A stretch of 25,711 nt of DNA from Saccoglossus kowalevskii (Eukaryota; Hemichordata; Enteropneusta; Harrimaniidae). The translations under genes and the position numbers were made by a program. The notes below the pieces were generated by a model that did not search any database, was not told the origin of the DNA, and saw only the letters and a program-made list of their open reading frames with translations. Positions within the stretch are counted from its first letter, which is position 1; every line of letters begins with the position of its first letter. The stretch covers positions 988,775 through 1,014,485 of the forward strand of contig NW_003108084.1 of assembly GCF_000003605.2 (NCBI RefSeq), given 5' to 3'. Shown here one piece after another: positions 1-10,300 of the stretch.

Positions 1-131
1 TAAAGACTATGTCTAATTATAGTAAACACGTACTGCGTGCGTGACTCGAACCGGCGCTCGCGTACGGCACTAATCGCCTAGCTTCACGCCACTACACGTC
101 TTCCCCTCGGCCACCGGGCATCCCCAAAAAA
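1..131 (-). mobile_element. tRNA-derived SINE head (pol III A and B boxes)
   Basis: Read on the minus strand, 113-103 gives TGGCCGAGGGG, a full match to the pol III A box TRGYNNARNNG. Positions 51-43 give GTTCGAGTC, a full match to the B box GWTCRANNC. The boxes are about 50 bases apart, as in tRNA-type promoters. The flanks do not fold into a tRNA: the bases before box A have no acceptor partner after box B. A tRNA-derived SINE is therefore more likely than a working tRNA gene. The stretch is richer in C+G and CpG than its surroundings. The tail would run off the left edge of the window, so its 3' end cannot be seen. Confidence 0.45.
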
Positions 132-149
132 GGATGCTTAATAACCGAG

Positions 150-244
150 CTAAAACCGAGATATGTCTTTTGGATGTAATTTCGTTCTATTTTAGTGTGT
201 TAAAAATATGTAATTTATTCGCAACAGTGATAAGGCTCAACTTA
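150..244 (+). repeat. 95-bp direct repeat, copy 1
   Basis: This segment is identical, base for base, to 1223-1317. Copy 2 ends about 14 bases before the presumed RPL4 transcription start, while copy 1 lies 1073 bases upstream and is followed by a cAMP-response-type palindrome at 253-260. The identity over non-coding, AT-rich sequence points to a recent duplication or to conversion between copies. No coding potential is seen in either copy. Confidence 0.95.
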
Positions 245-252
245 ATGTCATA

Positions 253-260
253 TGACGTCA
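253..260. promoter_or_regulatory. CRE-like palindrome TGACGTCA
   Basis: This is a perfect 8-base match to the CREB/ATF full site. It lies just after direct-repeat copy 1 and next to a short CpG-containing stretch (about 285-330). No transcript can be assigned to it, so any role is inference. Confidence 0.3.
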
Positions 261-648
261 TTACTAGCCGATTTTGGCTAAAATTCCGCTCCGCCGCCTC
301 TTTACAACAGTATTTATACGCGGAACTTGATATTGCTTTTTACAATTTGGGTTGCCTTTGAATCACATATTTTAGTGAAATATTGTTTATAGAGTGAAAT
401 ATTATTGTCATACATAATTCAATCTTTGAAACAACAGAAACTAACACATAATAACGATAATCAAATTTGTGTTTGAAGTTCGAAAGTAGTTGCGTTATTT
501 CCGGTTTCAACTAGTTCGAAAATAGAACGTCCTTGAGCGCAATAAAATCACGCGTAGAACTCCGTCCGAACCAGACTCTAGCAGCGTAAACTTATTGCAA
601 TTTGCGCAATTTGGGCCCAGTTTGTTCTTACAAGTTTTCTAAGTTTCA

Positions 649-654
649 TTTATT
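649..654 (-). terminator. AATAAA poly(A) signal for the putative divergent gene
   Basis: AATAAA on the minus strand, 30 bases after the TAA at 686-684. It supports a compact terminal exon, but the hexamer is common in AT-rich DNA. Confidence 0.3.
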
Positions 655-683
655 ATTATTTAGTAAACAGGTCTCTGGAACGA

Positions 684-1052
684 TTAAATATATCCGTAAA
701 ATACGTGCCAATCGACGATTGACTTCGAAACGTTCGAAATTTCGAACAAACTCCCGGCACACCTTGCGCGATATGCGTCAGATCGGTGTAGAAGACGCCG
801 AACTGCAGCGTCAATGATGTCACCGTAGTTACAAACCCCAAGTAATATACCTCTGATACTATACATATATTTGTTGAACAAACACTTATCTGACAAGTGT
901 AAACAATCGCAACATTGCATTTAAATGATACATGCCAAATATGAAACAACTCACTGCTCCAGGATATTCCTAATTTCTCGAAATATTTCCATATTCCCCT
1001 TTTCGTTGTCACCAGAGTTCGAAGTTTCCGCCTTAGCGCCGCAGTGAACCAT
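684..1052 (-). CDS. putative two-exon small gene, divergent from RPL4, unidentified
   Basis: Product not recognised. On the minus strand an ATG at 1052 follows an in-frame TAG 9 bases upstream and has G at +4. The frame stays open to a consensus donor GTGAGT at 954. A CAG acceptor at 855-853 resumes the frame after a 102-bp intron. Joining 1052-955 to 852-684 gives 88 residues ending in TAA at 686-684, with AATAAA at 654-649 about 30 bases beyond the stop. The predicted protein has a polar N-terminus (residues 1-19), then helix-like segments such as MEIFREIRNILEQ, YGDIIDAAVRRLL and GSLFEISNVSKSIVDWH. It shows no signal peptide or known motif. The acceptor pyrimidine tract is weak, and a second open frame overlaps the region. 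The start lies about 280 bases from the RPL4 start, consistent with a shared promoter. Chance remains possible. Confidence 0.3.
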
Positions 1053-1340
1053 GGGAGAACCCTAGAGGTCACTCGTTGAAACCCCATTCATGACCCCGGC
1101 CACATCACCGCTTTTTTTTTTTATTCGAAAAAAAAAATAACTCCAACATATATTGAGTAAAATAAATGAAAAAATAGCACTGCTACATTAGTATATGTGT
1201 TAGTTTTGTTTTAATTTCAAAACTAAAACCGAGATATGTCTTTTGGATGTAATTTCGTTCTATTTTAGTGTGTTAAAAATATGTAATTTATTCGCAACAG
1301 TGATAAGGCTCAACTTATTAACATATCGTTCTTTTCGTCT
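1053..1340. promoter_or_regulatory. RPL4 promoter, possibly bidirectional, with TOP-type start
   Basis: The C at 1331 followed by TTTTCGTCT fits the 5' terminal oligopyrimidine start of ribosomal protein mRNAs, which places them under growth-dependent translational control (established for the class). The 5' UTR would be about 66 bases. No TATA box is well placed. An A/T-homopolymer pair lies at about 1112-1138. The interval also lies upstream of the minus-strand ATG at 1052, so it could serve both directions. The second 95-bp repeat copy (1223-1317) occupies the core upstream region. Confidence 0.5.
1223..1317 (+). repeat. 95-bp direct repeat, copy 2, abutting the RPL4 start
   Basis: Identical to 150-244. 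It ends 14 bases upstream of the presumed TOP start at 1331, so any promoter elements in it are present twice in the locus. Confidence 0.95.
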
Positions 1341-1396
1341 GGTAACGTCGCCATATTTAGTGAACGAGGCATTACCGGCCTCAGATATTTGGCGAA

Positions 1397-1399
1397 ATG
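1397..1399 (+). CDS. RPL4: RPL4 exon 1 (start codon only)
   Basis: ATG directly followed by the donor GTGAGT at 1400. The junction to GCG at 1723 gives [12 protein letters not shown], which aligns with the family N-terminus. The context GCGAAATGG is acceptable for initiation. Confidence 0.85.
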
Positions 1400-4300
1400 G
1401 TGAGTTTCCTGACAAATAATGAAGTATTGATTAAGTCATAGATAAAATGGGTGTCTACGTATTCGGGATATCATTATTGTTCGCGAAGAACTACCACTTA
1501 TGAAATAAATATAAACTTCCAAAATGTTTGTGGAAGTGGCCATTTTAGCTGGATAAGGTGGACATGTGTTGAACACATGTTTAGGTTGGACACCACATTC
1601 GGTCGCTTCGTATGTTAGGGGGAATCAGAATATGAACTGTGCTACGTAAGACTGACAATAAATTATAACATTAACATTCAGTTCATTGGTTTTTGTCGCT
1701 CATAAGTACATCTATTTTGCAGGCGTTGTCAGCAGCACGTCCCCTTATAAATGTGTACTCTGAGAAGAATGAATTATCTGGAACAACGATCACTTTGCCG
1801 GCTGTGTTCAAGGCACCCATCAGACCAGATATTGTCAATTTTGTTCATGCAAACTTGAGGAAAAACAGTCGCCAGCCTTATGCCGTCAGCAAGGCAGCAG
1901 GTAAGTAATAATCATGTATCCGCGGATAGGTTCGTTAGTATTTTATACACAGCAACACTACCGTACAGGCTGGACCCTGTTTCCGCTGTGCAACCCTGTT
2001 CGCAATTAATTGGTAAAGTTGTGTTCAATGACCTGGTTTCATGACTTGACAGTTAAATTTGTCACATTTCGGAAAGGGTGAGCACTTTGTAATGTGTCAC
2101 CCTGAAAACACAACCCCCGCCCCCTAAAAATCAAAAGTGGGGGTTGACATGGGGTGCCAAATCGAACAAGTATGTTATTAACGAACATTGACTGCAAAGA
2201 TATGATGAATACTCACTCTATGGTCTGTGTTATTGACTTAATATGATAATTCACATTTTCTGATCTTTGCATTCCCGCAAGCTTCTGGCTTCAGGACCCT
2301 GATTTAGAAATTTAGGGGATTTAGAAATTTATGTATTGGAATAATTTCAATTCACAGGTCATCAGACTAGTGCAGAATCCTGGGGAACCGGTCGTGCTGT
2401 AGCACGTATTCCACGTGTGCGTGGTGGTGGTACGCATCGATCCGGTCAGGGTGCATTTGGTAATATGTGTAGAGGTGGTCGTATGTTTGCTCCAACTAAG
2501 ACTTATAGACGCTGGCACCGTAGAGTAAATGTCAACCAAAAACGTTACGCCATGTGTTCTGCCATTGCTTCAACTGGAATTCCGGCTCTTATCATGTCTA
2601 AAGGTAGGAACAGCAGATGGATTTTAAATATGCAAATTGTATGCAAATGAGAATAGTCTTTGTTGGTGGTACCTAAATAAGAATTGGATGAGAAAAAAAA
2701 ATCAACAAGTGGGTTGGGACAGCACCAAGGGGGATGATCGTCAGTTTTGACCTTTGACCTTTCAGAAGAAAAGTAACCTGATAGCCTCGTGATAGAAGCA
2801 ATCCACTAATCGCTGCAATTTGTACACATACAAATGTAGTTTGATGCTAACTAACATATCTGTATTTGTCTCGGCAACTGTGTATGAATATTAGTGTAAA
2901 ATACAGAAAATGAATATTTGCATACATAATGAGCTCATTAACTAAAGTATAGCAGTAAGACGAGACGTGTTTGTGTTGTCATGTCACATCAATGTACACT
3001 GCTATATACAATAGTACTGGTTGTCAATCCAATCCAATTGCTGATTTATTCCGTGCAATTTGGGGGAATTTAGCAACACATTAAGTAAATAAAAAGTACA
3101 CAAATTTGAGACGGATCTATCCATTTTAATCATTCATTATAACTTCTATATACACCAACAAGGGCTACTTCTTTGGACAGCCAGAAACCTAGAAGCAAAA
3201 AAAGATGTGAAAAAAGTATATTATTCTTTTAACATTTTGATCCTTTTAAATAGAGGAAAGACTACAATTTTTTGTACATGACATACACAAATTGTATTAT
3301 CTGCAATACAACAAAGTGAACATTTCAAACTATCCTAAAATATCACACTTAGAAAAATGATGCATTTAAGAATTAACAGACAATCTTTGTTTCACCACAA
3401 AACTATTTCACAGAATTGTACAATTATCGTTAATAATCGCTAATAATAATTTGTACTCTAGTTGACTGGCACTATATACAATGTGCACTTGTATTTTAAG
3501 AAAATTATATCAATCGGGTCCAATTTATATTTGAATGCTGCAGTATACTTGAAATGCAATTTGTGGTTAACATGTGCATATACCGGTAATATAGATGCTC
3601 TTGTAATCAACAAAATACATGATGTAATTTAGTCAGAGTACATGTAAGTGCGCCATTAACCACTTTTCACCACCAGACTTTCTCGTCCAAATTTTTCGGC
3701 AGTTTTTTTTTCTTGTATTCTTCAATATTTCCTGAAATCTATTTTTTGAGCCAGACAACTTTTGAGACAAGTTGCAGTTTTTACGTTCAGTTTACTATTT
3801 TTGTCCCAATCAGACTATAAACAGAACTATTTGTGAATTTGTAATGAAAAGAGGGAAGTGGTGGTAATAAGGTTAATGATTACTTATTTGAAGGCAGTAA
3901 AACCATCTCATTACAGTATAAACTGTGGAATACTTTATTTTCGCTGAAAAGGCTTTTTGGGAGTTTTGTATGGAATTTATTTTCACTGATTTTTAATGAG
4001 TTTAATGTGAAATATAGGAAAAAAAGTATATTCATTGGATTTTATTTTCACGGAATCATCCCTTCAGCGAAAATGACGAAAATAAATTCAAAGCGAAAAT
4101 AAAGTATTCTACCGTATTGTAATAGTAAATCAATTGTGCAACCTTGAACACTCAGCCATATGACATATTTAGTGCACAACATAACTCCTGTCGTTAAGAA
4201 CAATCACTCCTTGGGTATACCCAATGTATACCCTTCTTTTATATTTTAGATTAATATTTATAGATAATCCCACAAAGAGTGTTGCACCTTCATGCCATTG

Positions 4301-7300
4301 TGAGATCATGTTCACCCATTGAAGCTATTTTGTTAGGATCAAGTTTTAATTTTAATCTTCAACTTATTTTTGATGTTGTATACAGCACTATCCAAAGCTA
4401 TTACAAACGCTGATTTTAGTTGGGGATATTACAAGTTTCCAATTTTAGATGAATTTCTTAAGATCTGGAAAACGATCAGACCTTATTTTTCGTGTACACG
4501 CAATCGAGGTCACAACTAACAAATGTTCATAGGTTAGACCAAAGTATATTGATTTTTCACCCAAGATTTCACTATCAAAACTTGCTATGTCATTTATTCA
4601 AGTATGATAACTTATACAAACACTTTGAAGCGATATACCATGGCCTAATATAACATTCTAAACGCTAGGGTCAAAATTACAAAGCAAAACTAAACGCATC
4701 AAGAACACAACTTCCCGAAAAATGTAACTTTTCAGGTCATTTGCCTGACCTGAAAGAAAAGTGCCCTCAGTGTCAGCTGCGGTTACTACGTGACGGTGAT
4801 TATATAGTCTATTTAAATTTCTATTTTTAGGTCACCGCATTGAGGAAATACCAGAGGTACCTTTGGTTATAGCGGACAAAGTCCAAGAATTTAAAAAAAC
4901 AAAAGAAGCTGTTGCCTTTTTAAGAAAATTCAAAGCTTGGTCAGATATTCAAAAAGTAAGTATTGTGATTTGGTTTTTAGATGATTTACTATATTCGTTT
5001 GACAAAAAAATTTGGTAATGTAGGAGAATTATTCACCTAGTGATGTTAAAGATTCTTTCACAAGATCCACTCAACTGTGAAAAAAACAAATTTTGTTATA
5101 TTTGAATAGTTACTGGGTTTTAATTATTTATTCAGTGCATTTAGCAGTCAGTGAAACAAGCAAATATAGAACCCGATAATATTTACGCCCAAAACATCAG
5201 TATTAGTTTATCTATCTAAACATGAATGCAATATTAAGGACCAAATGAATGGTATTATTAGGGATTGCATTAGTGTTCGATAATGTGGAGTCCCTGGGAC
5301 GCACCCTTTATAAAATGTGTGGGTCCCTTAAAAATATGTGGGGTCCCTGACGCTGCCGCACTTTATTTTACACAAACATATTCAGGCATTAATCACATTT
5401 ATATTGTACTTTATTTACATGTTCATTCCACCCTTTACATGTCAGCAATCTGCATTATTTACATGGTTTTCTTCTATTTTTACTGTTATTAAAATATAAT
5501 GCTGCTTTTACAAATTTTAAATCATTAACGGGTTTACCCTCAAGTTTTTCATAAGCCATAATAAATGAGCTGGTGTCAGACTTAACTTGGACTTAATACG
5601 ATTCTGACAAGAAAAGGCATGGCCACATGGAACCTGCCAGGGAGGCGATCTTGCAAATAACTAATCGATCCATGGCTTCTAGAAAAGTGATTTTTTTTCG
5701 CCCATAGTCACTTGTGTTATATAAATAAATAGTTCATTGTTTCGATTAATATTGTCCCCAGAAAACAATGCACCCAAAATTTGTACATACTGGTACTTGT
5801 ACCAGATTCTGCAGTAAATTCACCTCTGGGCAGTTTGGGTTTTAAAAAAAAATAAAATGAGATCAAGAAATCGGCTATTTTTTGGCAGATTTTATTTATT
5901 TGTTATTTAAATATTTTGGCGTCATTTTTCGGACATTACAATTTTTCTTGACGCCTAAAATAGTTTTTATTCAAGAGTATGTTTTTTGTGACGAGTGTGA
6001 GTGCTTAATCTTCGTTTAGGTTTGAGTTGTCACTGTAAACGATGTTAAATTAGTCTTCAAATGCTCAGTTTATCTTTTGAAAAATAAAATCATGTCGTTT
6101 TCCTATAAAAATCCAAGCCAAATGATCGTACTACAACATCAGTAAATCTCTTCCGCGTTGCGTTCAATAACATTAACATATTTGGCAACGTTGGCGTCAT
6201 CCACATTTGTATTGGTTAATTAGGGATTTGACCTATTAGGTCAACCATGCAAGACAAGAAACATGGCGGATACTCAACAGCATCGAGCGTTAATTTGCGA
6301 TCGGAATTATTTGCTTATGACGAAACAAAGTTGAATTTTATTTGCATTTCATAACAATTCAATAAATTTGTTTTTTTGTACATTATCATAATCACTACTG
6401 AGTAATAATCAACAATTGTGAAACGCAGCCGTGATTATTTGTTGCTCGGCAGATGTGTTCGTTTTTACTTTGTTTAGAATATAATTTCGTTACCAATAAA
6501 ATTAGGAAAAAAGTGTATTTGACGTACCGGGTTTGTTAAAGTGATTTTTTGGAGAAAAATTATCCTGGCTGACATTGTAAGATTTAGGCTGTTAAATTAG
6601 CAGGTCACAGTGCATTCTACTTGTCTCAGTATGACTGTCTCGCCGTACTCAGACGGGACTTCACATTTTCATGTGAAATGTACCGTTAAAATCTATTATA
6701 AATCGCGGTTTATATTACAATGTATCAAATAAAAAATTGGGATCAACAGCTCAAGTTCGGGGTGCAGTTTCTATTACGTACATATTGCAATCACTAAATG
6801 GGCATGGTCATTTTTTCCCACATCACTTGCACAAAACAAACAATACACCGTACATCTTTTGCATATAAGGGTAACTCCAATTTAGATGTCGGGGAAGAGT
6901 GATAAGCGTCACGTCACAAAAAAACTGTTCACATGAAAAAAAAAAAATACTTTTAGTCTAATGCATTTATTTTTTTAATTTTCTTCGTAACGGAAAGTAT
7001 GGTATATTCTGAGAGGAGTTTCAAATAAAAACAAGCACTAAAAAAGTACGGTACCGTGGGTACGGTAACGCAATCCGGCCATGCTTCAGCTCACAAGTGA
7101 ATAACTTACTTGTTTTCGAAGTGTTGAAATTGTTGATTATTACTCAGTAGTGATTATAATAACGCATGAAAAATTAATTCGTTGAATTGTTATCAAATGC
7201 AAGTAAAATTCAACTTAGTTTCACCGTAAGCGAATTATTTCGATCACATGTAAACGATCGATGCAATAAGACATCCGCCATGTAGTTTGAATGCACACGA

Positions 7301-10300
7301 GACGTTACTTGATCAAATAGGTCAAGTCGCTAATTAACCAATCAAAATGCTGGATGGTGCCCACGTGTTCAAACTACCTTGGTTCATTTAAGTATGTTAA
7401 TGACAGGTCACCGACTTCATGGTGAACGAAACCCGGAAGAGATTTAGCGATAATGTCGTGCGATTTTTTGGCTTTGATTTCCATGGAAAAATGACTTTTT
7501 TTTTTTTTTAGCTCCGCTATCGACTTTGTCGAGCGGAGCTTATCATATGAGTGATTGTCCGTCGTCGTCCGTGTCAATGTTTTATTTTTTCGACTTCTTC
7601 TTGAAAACTACAAGCCTGAATGCTTTGATACTTGGTGTATATGTACCTTGGGTAGACCTCTCTTAGGTTTGTTCATTTCATGTTGATATCTTCAATTCTC
7701 TAATTTTGGTAAATATTTTTTGTCATTTTTGGTAAAAAGTGATATTTTCGACTTCTTGTTAAAAACCGCAAGTGCAATTACTTTGATATTACATATATAG
7801 GTACTACATGTGGACCTTTCTCAGATTTGTTCATTTTGTGATGATATCTTCAATTCTCTAATTAATTTATTTTGGTGAATTTTTTTGTAATTTTTGGTAA
7901 AAAGTGATATTTTCGACTTCTTGTTGCTTTGATACTATTCATATTGTTCATTTTCTAATGTCTTCAGTTCTTTAATTGAAATGTGCATTGCTAACAGTGG
8001 AGCTATCTCAGCCCATAGGCTGCTTGTTAAATTAAGAAATTAGTTGTTTTCGAAAGATAAACTGAGCATTGAAAAAGCATTTAACGATTTTTCGGTGATA
8101 ACAGCTCATTGTCAAAAACTTGCGACATGTGGACGTATTCATAAGGAGTATTGACAAAAGTTGTCGCAAGAACAAAAGCAGTTTCACTGCGTGTTTGACA
8201 TCCTAACACTACTGAACAATAAAGAGGTGTGAATATTTTTAGGCACGTTGTTGAAACAAATAAATAGGATTAGGAACAATGTACCAGCTGGTTGAAACAA
8301 AGTCAGTCACGGTCTTGTTGAATTGGGGTTGCGGTTAGTAATAGGTACTTTTCATGTTTTCAATTTTTGTTGAGAACACTTTAACACTGAAGCCAAAATC
8401 GGGGGTGCAGTTACTATTAGGTATGCGGTTTATAATAGGATTTTAACGGTAGATGCTAATAGGTGTTTTTGAAGACAATGGCACAGTATTTTAGGTGAAT
8501 TTACAAGCGCTATGAACTTTGTATGCAGGACAATGGCATCACAAACGTACACAATGCCTTTAGATCTATCATAATACGACCGAGGCGTGTGCTCACCGGA
8601 TGCATCCCAGGGACTCGCCAGTTGAAAAATTCATGCGTCCCACAGAAAAACTATGCTTCCCGGACGCAGAATTCCGCGTTAACGCAATCCCTGGTATTAC
8701 TTATGGTCAGTCTATCATTAAAACGGACACATGAGAATTGCTTGTCGTTTGTAATTAGTGTGCTGGCTTCCTCCCCTCCCCTCAAAAATTTGATTTGCTA
8801 TTCTGTGATCATAGATGTCCCCTGGAAAATATTCTGCAATGTACAGTTTGACTAGCGATGTCTCAATCATTTCCTCATTTTTGATAGGTTGTACTTTTCC
8901 CATAATCCTTTGCCAGAGAATGAAAATGTGATATTGCTTTCTCCAGCATTAGTCTTTCAGGAAGACTTCCTTGAGGTCCTAACGCTAACACTCCAGCCCC
9001 CAATGCATTTGTATTTTTACCTTTTGATAACTATACATGTCTGGAAAAGTTGCATGTACAATTGAAATAGGGGAAGTGCACTAGAGGTACAAAGTTAGGA
9101 TTAGAGGGGGGGCTAAGGCTATTTTTTGTCATTGCTCTATTTTGACCACAATTTTGAGACATGTACACCAATTTGAATGTAGGTATGCCCAGAATGATGA
9201 GATAATTTTGATTATACTATGGTCAAAGGACATTACTTTACATTTACAAAGTTTAGTTATAAATGTAAAACAAGTTTACTGTACAAGGTTCTACTGATGT
9301 AAAAATTAGTGTGGTAAAAACTGATATTGAAATCTGTATTCTTTTATTACAGGTTTATAAATCAAAGCGTATGCGTGCCGGAAAAGGTAAAATGCGTAAT
9401 AGAAGACGTATACAAAGACTGGGTCCTTGTATTATATATGACCAAGACAATGGGCTTACCAGAGCATTCAGAAATATTCCTGGTGAGTTGATGCTAATCA
9501 CGACTTCTGTCTGAAAATGTGTATCAATTGTAATAAGGACCTTCCTGGTAGTTTCAAAAACCAGATTGAATTGGGTAAAATATGAAAAATGCATGAAACT
9601 CTATATGAAAATGTATGGTTGGTGAGGGCAAGTTACCTTAATTCGTTAAAGTTGTTTTTACTGCAAGTTTAGTGTGAAGTAGAAGTATGAAGCAGCAATT
9701 ATTAGTTCACTTCTAGATAATAAAAAACTACATCCTGTTACCCAGTAAACTCAAAGAAGTTAGTGATGGTATTTACACTGATCTATTCTTGGCTAGAACT
9801 TTGGTGTTGTTAGGGGCACTTGAATTCATGGATTGAGGAAAGGCATCTATTTGATTTAATAGAAAGGGCAACTTTCCTCCACCAGTCCAAAAAGTGATCG
9901 ATTTGTTTTAAAGTATCACTTACTGGAATGAGTAAAAAAAAATTAGGCAATGTGTGGAAAATAAGTTTCTACATTTATTCTGGATAACAATATTCCACAA
10001 TTTTATCACATTGATCATTGCTTGCTTTGAAATACACAATATGCGTTTTAGCTATTTATAGTCTCTGGCTGCTTCTCAAGAGCACTTGGATGTTGGACTT
10101 TTATTTTGTTACTTGTTAGCTGATAATAAATCTGGATATTTACCTTTATCCTGGAAGTGACCAGTTATTTGATGACACTACAGTATGTACTATAGAAGGG
10201 AGTTTATGGTCTAAGATTAGGTAATTATATATCCTACCGTCTAACTAAATTTTGCATTGTATTTAGGAATTACACTCTTGAATGTCAGCAAATTGAATCT

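Larger units (their letters stand above)
5260..8692. mobile_element. 3.43-kb non-coding transposon-like element with 9-bp target duplication
   Basis: The left terminus is AGGGATTGCATTA and the right terminus, reverse-complemented, is AGGGATTGCGTTA. They are flanked by GGTATTATT (5251-5259) and GGTATTACT (8693-8701), a 9-base direct duplication with one mismatch. Subterminal motifs are shared in inverted orientation (GAGTCCCTGGGACGCA near the left end, GAGTCCCTGGGATGCA on the complement near the right end). A 9-bp duplication is usual for Mutator-like elements (family knowledge). No transposase is visible, so it is non-autonomous or gutted. It contains a long inverted repeat and a younger nested insertion. 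Confidence 0.6.
4956..9352 (+). other. RPL4 intron 4 (4.4 kb, transposon-filled)
   Basis: A phase 0 intron, and the longest in the gene. Most of it (5260-8692) is one inserted element containing further nested repeats. The flanks (4956-5250 and 8702-9352) hold no recognised gene. An ATGATGA at 9194-9200 has a CTGA 94 bases downstream at 9294-9297 but no terminal stem, so it is not called a snoRNA. Confidence 0.8.

Noticed and set aside
1-131. Functional tRNA gene
   Set aside because: The A and B boxes are good, but acceptor and T stems do not pair.
684-1052. Identity of the divergent gene as ZWILCH by synteny with vertebrates
   Set aside because: The predicted residues do not resemble Zwilch; synteny alone is not enough to name it.
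656-1087. 143-residue minus-strand frame as a single-exon gene
   Set aside because: It starts upstream of the splice-consistent ATG in another frame, shows no motif, and overlaps the better-supported two-exon model. It looks like a by-product of locally higher GC.
3357-3400. ATGATG in intron 3 as a snoRNA C box
   Set aside because: The following CAATCTTTG resembles a U18 3' stem, but there is no CTGA before it and the interval is too short.
8523-8855. 110-residue frame spanning the right end of the intron 4 element
   Set aside because: It crosses the element boundary and target duplication and has no motif, so it is a chance frame.
9194-9297. Possible box C/D snoRNA in intron 4 (U16-like length)
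   Set aside because: C and D boxes are present by chance spacing, but no terminal stem pairs them and no known guide is recognised.
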